This document shows positions 35,603-47,037 of a stretch of 64,000 bases of DNA, one piece after another. The stretch comes from Siphonodentalium dalli. Lineage: Eukaryota; Mollusca; Scaphopoda; Gadilida; Siphonodentaliidae. The position numbers were made by a program, and so were the translations under genes. The DNA lies in NCBI GenBank assembly GCA_032622095.1, contig CP136062.1, forward strand, positions 139,146,351-139,210,350. The letters are read 5' to 3'. Each line of letters opens with the position of its first letter. Positions within the stretch are counted from its first letter, which is position 1. The notes beneath the pieces were generated by a model, which ran no database searches, was not told the origin of the DNA, and saw only the letters and a list, made by a program, of their open reading frames with translations.

Positions 35603-37225
35603 GTGTGGGGTGCAAGTTAACTTAATAGGTCATGTGTTTCGTTAAGGGGTGATAATGGGGGGTACATTCTGTTAATATGGCGCTAGTTTGCCAGCGACAG
35701 GCATTCACATATCAACCACGTCGCACCCGGTCACCAGAGTGACGGACAATACAGTAGAATGTAGCTATCAGGCCTTTGTCTCCTAGTGTGATACAGTTTG
35801 GCATATTAATATTGAGTGATGAAAATAAATGATATTGAAGCGTGAAATCTATGTCCCTTTCTTAACTGATATCTAGTTTGCATCCCTTCTGTTAACTGTC
35901 ATTCGATATTCATCCATCTGTTAACTGCCATTCAGTATTCACCCCCTCTGTTGAAGAGTATATTCATGATTCTGGTGAGGGATTACACCCTCGTTTTGGA
36001 GTATGCACCAATCCAACTGTTTAATAGCGTCGCTACTCCATTACCACCCCCGTGTACGTGGTATCGACCAAAACCGAGGGTATCGCCAAAACCGAGAATA
36101 TGGGAAAGTCATTTTCACGTATATGATATGGGGATATGTTTGTTTCTCACCGTAATACAGATATCGAGCATCGTCTGTGTATGTCCACACGAAGCATGAG
36201 TATTTATCCACCAGTTGTCAATCAGTTTTCCCAGATCAGACCATTAATTTTTTTTTGGCGAATTTGTTCAATGGTGTTTTTGCTTTTGCTCACTCAAATT
36301 TTCGAGAACAACCATTCACTAGTATAGTTCCTGGACTTCCACGCTTCCAAAACAAATGCCGGTATATAGCTGAATCTGTCAATGAAGCATAGGATTTGAC
36401 AGAATTTAATAAATCCTTGTAGTTCTCAATATCTGCGCGATATGAAGGGACCACTGTCGGTCCAGAAAGATGCGAACGGCACAGATGAAGATGCGCCAAA
36501 CGCCGAGTTTCTGTGCAGTAAATATGCGTATTACTTAAGGAGTTCTGATGAGTTTTCGAGTGTTTTTATGTGTATCTGAGACTGATCAATTGGACTGCGA
36601 ATGTCATCTGAAATATGAATCCATAACATATTCGAAACATTGTGTGCATATATATTATGAAAGTGTTTCAATTGAAATTAATTGAACATCCATCTCAGAA
36701 TTCAGATTTGCGATCTCAAGAACGTGAATGAATGATAACGCGATGCCTTGATCACACGCACGTGAATGCTGCCGTTTGCATGCATGCAGCTAATCGGATA
36801 TTCGTTTAGTATTAACATGCTTGGAGTTTGTATATAGACCACACATGCCGGACGACACGCTACGGCGTATCAACGATTTGTTATAATCATGTTTATTTTA
36901 CAGACTTTATGACTCGTTCCCACTCGAGTAGACCGTTACGCGACAATGAAACCGAATCATCTTATCGAATATACATATCTCGTCTTGCTCCAAATTATGC
37001 AATTCTGGCCTTTTAAGAGTCATCAGATAATATTGTAACGATTCTATGTTAACCTTAAACATCCGTACATATATCATCACAATGTGCTATGTGTGGCACA
37101 CGTGTGTGCCTTCTTATCCGGATGTCGATGGGCCTCTGTATTGTGTCTATGTACAAACCCATGTTTAAACAAAATCAAACCAGACCATGCGGTTTTGATC
37201 AATAACGTATCTTCCTCAGATATGA

Positions 37226-37227
37226 AG

Positions 37228-37274
<47 letters not shown>

Positions 37275-37290
37275 CTATATATATATATAG

Positions 37291-37352
<62 letters not shown>
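37226..37352. repeat. (AT)n microsatellite in foldback 2 loop
   Basis: About 125 bases of AT repeat with two TAGC interruptions spaced about 24 bases apart. Confidence 0.95.
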
Positions 37353-37354
<2 letters not shown>

Positions 37355-38261
37355 GGGGAAGTGTTATGTTGCACCAACACACCACTGTCACATCCCTATA
37401 ACCGAGTGGATGAATTAGCCGACTAAAAGACAGAACATGTTATCTTCGGATGTAGCCTAGTATGTTCGCGGATAGAGCACGTATACATATTTATCTTTTT
37501 TCCTGTGATGTTTTGTATAAGAATTATCATTGGAAATTGCTCGCTTGACCGCCACCATGTGCCATGGTATCCATTTTTCTCTGTTGAATGGTTTGACAGA
37601 GGTTAAGACCCTCCCCCAACAAAACAAATACTCTCCTTGAAGACAAATACATTTATGACGCATGACACGTTATACTCATCATCGGGTCTCGTGAATGTTT
37701 GCACGAGTGGAGCTATAATCGCAACAATTATCTCTGTCTGTGAACAAAGCAAAAACAGCCAGTCCGCATAAAATCACCGGGCGCGGAAGGCTTAATTAAA
37801 TTATAATTAATCCCTTAATCAGTCAATTCATCCGGTCCCTTATGTGTTGCGCGGATATTTTGTGGCATCTCGAATTTAGTATTATGAAACACCATGTCTG
37901 AATCAGATGCGCCATTGGAAATTGTGCCCATAGACGAAGCGTTAGGGAAAGTCAGATGCGACTTGACGCTGAACATCCATAACAATTTTGGTTAGAACCA
38001 TAAACCAAACTCAGAACGGAGACCCTGATAAGATAAGATTCATTTCGGTTAAACATACATATCAATTACAGTATATGCAACCTATACGATAACATAATGA
38101 AGTCTTGTGTAAATATTATGCCCAATAAATATGTGGTCCTAGGGCTAAATTAAAAAAGTTGTAAACTATAGTGCAATTTACATGTGCACATGACAATCAT
38201 GGCAGTATACACATGTTCCACAGTGAAGTGTTTATTATAAATAGCAGTAACTGTGTTGTAT
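37353..38261. other. Foldback 2 loop, unique part
   Basis: Sequence between the arms with no recognised gene. A 68-codon minus-strand frame at 37457-37663 is not supported by any motif. Confidence 0.45.
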
Positions 38262-38321
38262 GTGTGGGGGTGTGTGTGTGTGTGTGAGGTGTGTGTGTGT
38301 GTGTATGTGTGTACATATATG
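38262..38321. repeat. (GT)n microsatellite
   Basis: A GT repeat with G-run and GAGGT interruptions, at the inner edge of the right arm of foldback 2. Confidence 0.9.
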
Positions 38322-38554
38322 TTCGGATGTTTAGTGTGTTAACATAGAATCGTTACAATTTTATCTGATGACTCTTAAAAAATTGCATAATCTGGAGCAA
38401 TACGATGTATGTATAATCCATAAGATGATTCGGTTTCATTGTCTCGTAACGGTCTACTCGAGTGGGAACGAGTCATAAAGTCTGTAAAATAAACATGATT
38501 ATAACAAATCGTTGATACGCCGTAGCGTGTCGTCCGGTATGTGTGGTCTATATA

Positions 38555-39545
38555 TATTTACACACTAAGTGTTGTCATCACTAAATCCAGCATTCTGATT
38601 GGTCGGCGCCCACGTGGCTAGTTGCAGTTATTTCTCGGTGAATGCGCAACGCCTAATAACACCAAGGTAATAACACCATCGATACGTCATTAGGTTTGGA
38701 AAGACGAACGCGTAATGCTTTGGGCGCATTTTGACTCGCGCAGGATTGACTTAAAGGTACTCAACCCGATAAAACTCCTCTCAATTACTATTTCAATGGC
38801 TTCGGGGGTCAAAAATATTTGATTCGAGTCGAGGAAGTCACCCATCAAAGCTCAGATTTGTTAGATATCGATTTTAGAAATCTATTATTTTTCATTATCG
38901 GGAATTCTTTCTGGCCCAGAAGATAGTAAAAAATTCGTTATTATTACCCACTTGATTATAGAGTTATCCATCCTTGTCTGTTTGAATAGAATTTTGGCGT
39001 AAAATCTCGAGCATGTTACCAAATTGACGGCAGTTATAAGTACTCATCTCGAGAACATAAGAATTTTCAAAAATCAATATCTAATGACTCTGAGCTTTGT
39101 TTGATGGGTTCCTCGACTCGAATCAAATATTTTTTACCCCCAAAGCCAAAGAAATAGTAATATAGGACCCTCTGATCGGATTGTTGTTGTTGGAATCTGT
39201 TGAGATGGGGACCCTCTTTACGGGTTGAGTACCTTTAATACATCATCGGGTTTCAACATGAAGAGAAATTGTTCCTATTAACTTTTGCCAAGGGTGCTAT
39301 TGGGTATTTTGGGCTGATCTTGTCACGATACACTTTTCGATTTAAATATATTTACAAAAGTGGCTTTTTCGCTAAATGTATATAAATATAAGGATTAACT
39401 GTCATGTGGACTATTTTTATGGAGATGTAACGGTGAGGTAAGTGGACATAACTTGTATGTAAAACCCTTCGGGTTTTACACAAGTTATGTCCACTTACCT
39501 CACCGTTACATCTCCATAAAAACAGTCCACATGACAGTTAATCCT
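38555..39545 (+). mobile_element. Hairpin-ended element Y, copy 1 (nested, itself interrupted)
   Basis: It interrupts the right arm of foldback 2 exactly where the left arm is continuous (GGTCTATATACAAACTCC), with TATA repeated at the borders. The left end starts TATTTACACACTAAGTG and soon contains ATTCTGATTGG and CCCACGTGG. The right end is a near-perfect palindrome (39391-39545, arms about 76 bp, loop TTC). No matching inverted repeat exists between left and right ends, so it is not an ordinary MITE. Without the 480-bp MITE inside, its length is about 507 bp, close to the 499 bp of copy 2 at 53432-53930. Confidence 0.8.
38755..39234. mobile_element. TTAA MITE, family E, complete, inside element Y
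   Basis: The TIRs are AGGTACTCAACCCG at both ends, with TTAA at 38751-38754 and 39235-39238. The paralogous element Y at 53432 lacks it and shows a single TTAA at the same place (GATTGACTTAATAAATCATC, about 53630), an internal empty site. Inverted arms include GGCTTCGGGGGTCAAAAATA and its counterpart near 39130. Confidence 0.92.
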
Positions 39546-40555
39546 TATACAAACTCCAAGCATGTTAAAACTAAACGAATAACCGATTAGCGGCATGCAT
39601 GCGAATGGCAGCATTCAAGTGCGTGTGATCAAGGCATCGCGTTATCCTTCATTCACGTTCTTGAGATCGCAAATCTGAATGATGAGATGGTTGTTCAATT
39701 AATTTCAATTGAAACACATTCATAATATATATGCACACAATATTTCGAATATGTTATGGATTCATATTTCAGATGACATTCGCAGTCTAATTGATCAGTC
39801 TCAGATACACATAAAAACACTCGAAAACTCATCAGAACTCCTTAAGTAATGCGCATATTTACTGCACAGAAACTCGGCGTTTGGTCGCATCTTCATCTGT
39901 GCCGTTCGCATCTTTCTGGACCGACAGTGGTTCCTTCATATCGCGCGGATATTGAGAACGACACGGATTTTTTAAATTCTGTCAAATCCTATGCTTCATT
40001 GACAGATTCAACTATATACCGGCATTTGTTTTGGAAGCGTGGCAGTCCAGGAACTATACTAGTGAATGGATGTTCTCGAAAATTTGAGTGAGCAAACGCA
40101 AAACCACCAATGAAAAAATTCGCCAAAAATAAATTAATGGTCTGATATGGGAAAACTAAATGACAACTTGTGGATAAATATTCCTGCTTCGTGTGGACAT
40201 ACACATACGATGCTCGATGTCTGTATTGCGATGAGAAACAAACATATCCCCATATCATATACGTGAAAATGACTTTCCCATATTCTCGGTTTTGGCGATA
40301 TACCCTCGGTTTTGGCGATACCACGTACACGGGGGTGATTACTAACCAGACACTTGGTCTGCTGGGAAATATGGAACTTGTAATTAACGTTAGTAATTAC
40401 AGACGGATGCATTCCTAATCCCGATTTCTCTTAGGCTGAGAGAATCGTTGGAAGAATAATTTGGAAATGTTCATAAAATCACGTTTTCCATAGTTAGTAA
40501 TACAACTGTCTCCCAATAACCTCTTTGCTTCATGTGTTCCCAACGAATAATAAAT

Positions 40556-40749
40556 TTATAATTCTAATACTGTAATCTCATTATCACACTGCAGGCGAAC
40601 GACTTCCAAAAACTCGTGTGTGTCTACAAGAAATCGGTCGTCGCGGACTAACACAAAAGCCCAGAAGTTGTCCACATCATTTGCGGAGATGTTGTTTTGT
40701 TTTTCTAGGATTTTTGTAAACACGATCCTGGCTTCTTGAAGACAAGATT
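40556..40749 (-). CDS. Unrecognised C-terminal coding remnant
   Basis: The minus strand reads open for more than 60 codons to a TAA at 40556-40558. The composition looks protein-like: SANDVDNFWAFVLVRDDRF, then FLVDTHEFLEVVRLQCDNE and ITVLEL before the stop. There is no initiating Met. The sequence just upstream (40750-40795) is an A-rich tract, a poor acceptor, ending in CAG, so the 5' border is uncertain. It may be a terminal exon or a fragment of a mobile-element protein. I do not recognise the family. Confidence 0.35.
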
Positions 40750-40999
40750 CTGTTTTTGTTTTGTTTTTGTTTTTTTTGTTAACTCAATGCGAGTTTGACG
40801 TGACAAACGCGCTATTAAACATGGTTGGTTCAAGACATTCTAACTCCAAACGCCAGCCCCATGTCAGCCACACACAGTCACATAATTGATCCCATTGCCA
40901 GATATGTACATGTTTTATCTTAATCGATATATGAGAACGGCATCATCTCACTGTGATAGCTGACTGAATTCTCAATTTAAACCTTTACCCAACAGAACG

Positions 41000-41230
41000 G
41001 CCCTGTGCCAATGCATTCTCTTATATATGCGAGTCGACCATAGGTCGCCTCGCATATATAAGAGAATGCATTGGCTTAACACATTAAAAATTATAAAATT
41101 GTTAAAGAATGTAAGAAAAAATAGTAAAAAGTGTTAAAAAAAGATTTGTTTTAGGCCAATGCATTCTCTTATATATGCGAGGCGACCTATGGTAGACTCG
41201 CATATATAAGAGAATGCATTGGCACAGGGC
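41000..41230. mobile_element. Nested palindrome (palindrome of palindromes)
   Basis: The ends read GCCCTGTGCC and GGCACAGGGC. Each 76-bp arm contains AATGCATTCTCTTATATATG followed by its own complement around a GGTCGCC core, so each arm folds alone and the two arms also pair with each other. The spacer is about 80 AT-rich bases with GTTAAA phrases. A decayed single arm lies at 46976-47037. Confidence 0.85.
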
Positions 41231-42890
41231 ATAACTGTAACTATCACAATGTGGTCAAGGAGCCGGTTCCAATGATATCCATATGTGTATGGTTCTATTG
41301 AGACAGACCGAAGATATTTTAGGCTGTTGAAGCTTTATTTGGCCGTTTTTGGCCGGTTTTTTGGGTAAAGGGTTAAACCGATATTATATAATATATCTAA
41401 AAAAAACTTGTATGGTACGTCTCATTTTTAATATACACTATGTCTTTTTTAATCAAAGTATGGCATCTCACGGGAAAATACATAAATATCACATAATCTT
41501 GACATACTATAGAAACGACTCATAAATACCGGAAGTAACTTCCTTTGACATGCGTGTTAATGAGTTTGTTTATTAGGAATTCTGATCGAAGAACAGGATA
41601 CATTTCTCCATTATGGAGTCGGTCGGAGCGCTGTTAGTTCGTCGAGGCCGGAATTATGCGTGTCTATTGTATCTAGATCTCATTGTCGGAACAATGCACC
41701 GGAACACGACGTCATGTAATATCCGGTCTACGAACATAATTCTCGGAAATGTGCGTCGGCCTCACAAACACCGTATAAATAACCATTCCAGGACATGATC
41801 AGATAAAAGTGCTTGCATGTCAGATTCGTAGGAAAAATAGTTTCAAGTTATATAAAATAAATGTTCAGTTTATTTATTATTTATGTATTTATGTATGTAT
41901 TTATTTATTTATTTATTGCAATAGTGTAAATACGCTCGAGGGGCAAACCCATATATAATATTTGCATCTCAAGAGATGGAATTCGCTCGTGTCGAATTGT
42001 GTGGATTCTAAAGCAGTGGTGCGATTCTGTTGCGAAATTAAACTGCGATCTTTGCTCCGTCACTAAAGCTGACAGCGTCGCGTGGTATGGTCACCCATGC
42101 TGATATAAAGGGCATAAACTCTCACACACATAACAAGCCGCCCTCAGCCAACGACATTGTTCCACGTGGTTAAGTTTTAGTCCAATTTATTGTTCTTGTA
42201 ATGTGATTCAAGAGGTCTAAACGAGGGTGCATAACTCCACTATATGTTAACAATGCGCGCGATAAGTGGCTCATAGTAATTTACACCCGTTTCTTTGAAT
42301 AATAAATGGGATCGTTCAATGGACCTGCAATTACCGCGGTTCGTAATTTCCTATCTGTATGTAAACGGAAACAATTGAATCGATTGATGCAAGTATTAAG
42401 TACACAAACTCAGCACATTAACCAACGACTACGTCAGGGATGACAATAGCTCACGGGACAAAATGCAGTTATCTTATGTTAACTGCGGTTACAGCTATCG
42501 GTCGCATGCAATAACACCGCGCGTAGCAATGCAGGGTATCAGTGACGATCGGGGGCGTCATCAGTCTGAGTATATCCAGACTATTTACGGAACTGGAAAC
42601 TCTACGTTCGATAGTCTGAAACAAATAGTATATGGAATCGCACCACTCAAACTCCAATCAGCGCCATCTACGTTATCACTGCGATATAGCACTGCCACAA
42701 GGATGGTACTTTGTGGACCGATACATCTATTTTTACATATCGTCGGAACTAGATTTAGTCACCTATTATCTAATTTTGACCACCAAAAGTTAGCAATAAT
42801 GATAATTCCTTCGGTATTGATAAGAACAATACGAACTGAGCCTTTAATCCTAAAACATAAGAACTAAGAACACGTAATAAATCCTCACCA
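41231..42890. other. No supported gene; ATTT-rich tract
   Basis: A (TATT)n/(TATG)n run lies at 41868-41917. The 134-codon plus frame at 42463-42867 has no recognisable motif, and part of it is opposed by another frame. It precedes LINE-like sequence but shows no reverse-transcriptase motifs. Confidence 0.4.
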
Positions 42891-42954
42891 AATGTCCTTA
42901 TGGCAGTGGTATCTCAGCGGAGCGATGGGAAATAACTCTGCCTGGAGTTTGCGC

Positions 42955-43425
42955 ACCACTTTCAACCCGTATTACGTCAGTGTCATGCAGACAGTAACAA
43001 ATCGCGGGCATTCGAGACAAGCCACAATGCTCGAATATCTCAATATACAAACACTGAGTCTAGAAGGACGCATGCAGCAGTGGCCCTCATTCTCCTACAA
43101 GGTGGCTGAGGATCTGGTAACGGCCATGCCCACAGCGACTTCCTAGCACGAGTCAAACCAAAGCGAAACATAAAACCAAAGCAGAACAAGGATTTTGTAG
43201 TTACAAACATTATCGACAAAAGAGTGACAAACAATTAAAACTGTTTCGCCATACCACCAATAAGTTGTGATCAGTTTGTACATTCATTTTTGTACGAAAA
43301 AGATTGACTGGAACCATCTGAGTGAGACCACTGTTGGCGCACAATCACTGGACGACTTTGTCTCTGCAATTAAACTGTCAGAGACAAAGAAAGTAGCGCA
43401 AAAAATAATAGCGCCAAACCACCTT
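42955..43425 (+). pseudogene. Decayed LINE reverse-transcriptase C-terminus
   Basis: Two stretches in different frames match, in the right order, the C-terminal end of non-LTR retrotransposon ORF2 proteins. First ATMLEYLNIQTL (about 43025-43060), equivalent to the usual '..MLe.LnW.tLe.RR' phrase. Then, about 230 bases on, SFLYEK followed in another frame by IDWNHLSETTVGAQSLDDF (43303-43371), equivalent to 'SFFPRTI.DWN.LPe.tV.A.sL..F'. Stops and frameshifts separate them. A minus-strand LINE remnant at 54.0-54.8 kb is of a different lineage. Confidence 0.6.
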
Positions 43426-43539
43426 CCTATAATACCAGTATTGACGACTTGGTCATACAGATACAAACAGAGCCAATCCGAAGATAATCGCGTTTATTTT
43501 TTAATGCGAATCGTAAGCGGTGGCGTCATATAGTGCGAA

Positions 43540-44250
43540 GAAAGCCCCGTATGGCGGTGGTGATGTGCAGGGTATCGGAATGGTTCACACTATCGAACGC
43601 GTAGCTATTAAATAGTATGGGTTCACTCGATCAGACTGGGGAGTTGTGTGTCGCACCACGTCTCAAATGGACTCAATGACGACCATGCCTCACATGTTGG
43701 AAATTTGAGGCTACATATTACTTAACGTCAGGCACATGAGTAGAAATATCATAAACATGATTGCGTTGTCATGGCAGCCATTTTGGCTGGATTCTCTTTG
43801 ACAACTTGAACTTCGGTGACTTAAGGGCCAACAATAGAAACGAGGATTTGGGGAAGTACGAGGACATTAATGGGGTCCGGGCTGTGAGTTTGTTTATTGG
43901 GGGCACAATTTTGTAATTCTGGCTGAATCTGGGAAGTTTAGGGGTTAATAAACGGCACTTCCGTTTGACCTTGACCACTCTCCTTGCGTATTTGGGTTTC
44001 ATTAACACCCTCGCACAGATATGGATACTAAAATCACACCTGTATGCAGCAGTGGCGGTCCGGGCTGTTAGCTTCATTTCGCGGCGAACCATTTCGCCGA
44101 TGCCGGCATTTTGAGGGTTAATAGCGACCCTGAGTGGGTTTCCATGACACCCCTGCACTTATATTGCCCTTAAAATCATATAGTCCATATATGGGGGTCC
44201 GGGCTGGTCCGGGCTGGTCCGGGCGGTGTTTAGTCACACCGGTTCTTGAC
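43540..44250. repeat. Degenerate repeats around GGTCCGGGCTG
   Basis: GGGTCCGGGCTGTGAG (about 43876), GCGGTCCGGGCTGTTAG (about 44055) and a triple TCCGGGCTGG run (44196-44225) mark units of about 160-180 bp with shared GGGTTAATA phrases. The 129-codon minus frame at 43769-44158 crosses these units and is not convincing as a protein. Confidence 0.5.
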
Positions 44251-44844
44251 ATACTCAATGAAGTTTGAGCATTGCCAATGTGTTTTAACTTAGAGAAGAG
44301 TTTGCTATATACTGTTAACAGTTTTGCTGATTGTGTCATGCAGTAACGCTGGATAATTCAGGTTACTATGCACGTTTTAAGATTTAAGTTTTCAGTTTTG
44401 GGTCAGGGATTCAACAATAGACATTGAGTACGCGCAAACAGACATGCAGTGTCGTCACAGAAACAATAACAGACGACCGATAGATAGCAAAATTCTTTCA
44501 CTAAACAATTATAACAACGTTGAGAAAACATATGTTATTAAAATTTGTTAGAAACTTAGACATGGAGTTGTTGTCGAATTTCGCGCATTTGACTGGCCCT
44601 TGTCCCAATCGAACCTGCCGTCCGATGCATAGTAAGCTGACTCGTTCTGTGTCAGTTGTTGCCTTGCCCAACGATACGCCGCGGAGAGAATTTTGAGACA
44701 CCGCTGTGACATCAAGTATATGGTAAATCATCGGATCTAATTACAAACATGCACATCGTAACCCAGCTCCAGGAGGGTATCACCATCTGAATGCACAATA
44801 CCAGTCAACAGAGGCATGCGTGTCCCGGGCAAACTAGCGCTTGA
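44251..44844. other. No supported gene
   Basis: No motif, repeat or coding frame could be supported here. Confidence 0.4.
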
Positions 44845-44848
44845 TTAA

Positions 44849-45212
44849 AGGTACTCAATCCGATTACAGGGTCCCCATATCATCAAGAAACAACAACATT
44901 TCGTCAAAATACGTTTTATCAGAATCGATTGATTGCAACAAAATAATGCGAACCACTGTCAACTATGGTATCAAATTTCCCAAAACGTGTTATTTATCTC
45001 TTTTTTTTCCAACGAAATATGGCCGTATTATCACTTGAGTTATCGATCTTCATCCGTAATTTTGACAGAGACCATCCATTTGACTGCGTGTTTCTGCGCC
45101 ACAAACAATTGAAATAACAAACTTCAAAAATCGATATCTGATCACTCTAAGCTTTGAGGGTGGGTTTCTCGACTCGAATCAAATATTTTTTACACCCGAA
45201 GCCAAAAAAATA
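44849..45212. mobile_element. TTAA MITE, family E, one end missing
   Basis: TTAA at 44845-44848 then AGGTACTCAATCCGA. The interior matches the right-to-left reading of 25180-25627 (CAACTATGGT, ATCACTCTAAGCTTTGAGG, CTCGACTCGAATC). It stops at a truncated AGCCAAAAAAATAGGCTAAC without the distal TIR. Confidence 0.75.
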
Positions 45213-46004
45213 GGCTAACAGCTGGTAGGTATATGAATCCCACGTAACGCCAGAAATGGTCTGAATGCTTCGTATATACTAAAACATGGGGGAGTGACAC
45301 CCTCATGCATGTTGCTTAACTTCAGTGATATAGAACGGGAACCGGATTAAAACGAGCTATACATATATCATAGGTACATAGCCTCGTTTTTAAGTCGAAA
45401 TGAAACTAATCCATCCTAGAAAATGATGCATCAGCCGCAGGCCATTATCAACCTATACTCAAGCTATTATTCATTCCAGACAACTTAGTTTGATATTTAC
45501 AAATCACTTATATTACACTCCTGACGGAATTCCCAGACAAAGTGGTGTAAATTTCTTCGCCATCCACTACATAACACCGAACGTAATGAACGCGTCATGT
45601 TCAGTCGTTTTGGCGGTGATTTCTCGACGCTTATACGATGTCTAAGTGTTCTATCGCGTGACACGGTTCAGTTCCATGTTCGCATCAACTTATGCTGTCA
45701 TTGTTCTAATAGGTCTATTCGCATACCAATCAGGCTGACTCGATTCCTTGATTTGATTGTGTACTAAAAACCCACATAATGGTTCTATTCTGGGCAATAT
45801 CAATTGAGAAGTATGCAGCACACGCAAGACTTGAAAGAAGCGAACTTATAATGTGTCAACTAAAATAGATTCCCTATACCAAAGACCCTATAGTGAGGAG
45901 TTATGATTAAACAATTATAAAAGCTAGCATGTTTCCAGCACCCTGTTACATTAAATATATGATATTAAAATGTTATTCCATTGGAAAGTTAATGATCCAG
46001 ATTA
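45213..46004. other. No supported gene
   Basis: AT-rich unique sequence with no repeat family or frame that I can support. Confidence 0.4.
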
Positions 46005-46006
46005 TA

Positions 46007-46151
46007 CAGTGATGCCCTAAGTAATCGACTCCTTAACCAGAGCAGAATTATGGGTAATTTTTCAGGATTTAGTCGGAAATATGGCTTGTTGCCATTCATC
46101 GGAAAGATCTCAGTCTGCTCTGGTTAAGGAGTCGATTACTTAGGGCATTAC
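46007..46151. mobile_element. Collapsed copy of the 23926 palindrome
   Basis: The left arm (CAGTGATGCCCTAAGTAATC ... GGCTTGTTGCCATTCATCGG) is complete and matches 23926-24030. The right arm keeps only its outer end (CTGCTCTGGTTAAGG ... AGGGCATTA). The centre and about 70 bases of the right arm are missing, as expected after deletion at a hairpin tip. Confidence 0.8.
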
Positions 46152-46183
46152 AAAACAAATACAAAAAACGATGTTAATTGTAT

Positions 46184-46233
46184 GGTGGTGTTGTTGTTGT
46201 TGTTGTTGTTGTTGCTGTTGTTGTTGTTGTTGT
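46184..46233. repeat. (TTG)n microsatellite
   Basis: A GTT/TTG run with a single GCTG interruption. Confidence 0.95.
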
Positions 46234-46975
46234 GACTAGAGCTCTGGAACCCTGAATAAACCTTTAATGCTGATAAATTTCCAGGCAGATTTGCCAATGT
46301 GTGGACGTAGCATAATGCTATATATTTACAAGTATATCCTGGTATCTGTATGTCTCGCCTACTATATTCTCAGTTTCAGCCTGTACTCTATCGAGTGCAA
46401 TTGAAAACAAAGCGCTTCTCGGTGGTATAATTTGTAGTTTGAGATTCCCAGGTTCGTGACAATTACCATTCCTTTCAGTTACATTAATTGCCATAGGCCA
46501 GACACTAAGCCACACAAATCATCGTCTTGTGGAAAAAAGCTACGTTTTCGCATATCTATCCAGTCCATCTAATTCGTGGGTAAAGTTAAATTTAGGATTT
46601 ATAGCATTATCTGTGCGATTAGTCACTCTGCTTTTGAAGTCACAGATAATATAGTCAATGGCCCCTTCACCATTCCAGTGACGACATGAGTTAATTCGTC
46701 TAGACTCTGGTCTCATGAACAATTATAGTGAGTGTGGTTGTATATTAATAGGGCTGTCGTTTCTATTGTCAACTAATCTCACGGGTATGAATATTTTATG
46801 CCCAGTTTCGTCTAGTTAACAATCTAAACATTAGTAGTTAACTTTAGCACGGCCCCTGTTGTGTGGAGACAATATCATCGAAATAAAGAAAGCGTTCCCA
46901 CTTTGTCTCTGATACACCGAAAAACAATCACGCTAGACGTCCGATAATGGTATACATTAACCCTTTCATGGAGGC
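46234..46975. other. No supported gene; weak LINE-like phrase
   Basis: The minus-strand frame at 46540-46722 contains GEGAIDYIIC, reminiscent of the 'G.S.IDYii' motif of LINE endonucleases. The surrounding residues do not extend the match. Confidence 0.25.
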
Positions 46976-47037
46976 TAATGTATTCTCGTATTTATGCGAG
47001 GCTCCCTATATATGTGAGACTGGCATATATAAGAGAA
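46976..47037. repeat. Decayed arm of the 41000 palindrome
   Basis: AATGTATTCTCGTATTTATG to CATATATAAGAGAA, a diverged single-arm palindrome. It is cut at its right end by the CTAGC terminus of the Helitron-like region starting at 47038. Confidence 0.65.

Larger units (their letters stand above)
36045..40337. mobile_element. 4.3-kb foldback element 2 with 5-bp target duplication
   Basis: Both ends read CACCCCCGTGTACGTGG going inward, and ATTAC stands directly outside each (36040-36044, 40338-40342). The left arm 36045-37076 pairs with 38312-38550 plus 39550-40337; the right arm is split by a nested element. The arms are highly similar over about 1 kb and both contain a doubled 19-bp unit with CTCGGTTTTGGCGATA. 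The loop (37077-38311) carries large AT and GT microsatellites. Matching 69-80 codon frames in the two arms (minus at 36290-36499, plus at 39849-40091) are mirror images of the same bases, and I recognise no domain. 5-bp duplications with CAC ends occur in Transib-type transposons; that link is only suggestive. Confidence 0.85.

Noticed and set aside
36290-36499. 69-codon frame conserved in both arms of foldback 2
   Set aside because: Conservation is automatic because the arms are near-identical mirror copies; no third, independent copy supports it.
42463-42867. 134-codon plus-strand frame
   Set aside because: No motif, low-complexity-free but random-looking composition, and opposed by another frame; proximity to LINE debris is not enough.
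43769-44158. 129-codon minus-strand frame rich in Lys/Arg/Pro
   Set aside because: It follows the GGTCCGGGCTG repeats; basic composition comes from reading AT-rich/GC-rich alternation in reverse.
46540-46722. LINE endonuclease (GEGAIDYIIC phrase)
   Set aside because: Only about ten residues fit the endonuclease motif and the following residues do not; I could not extend it.
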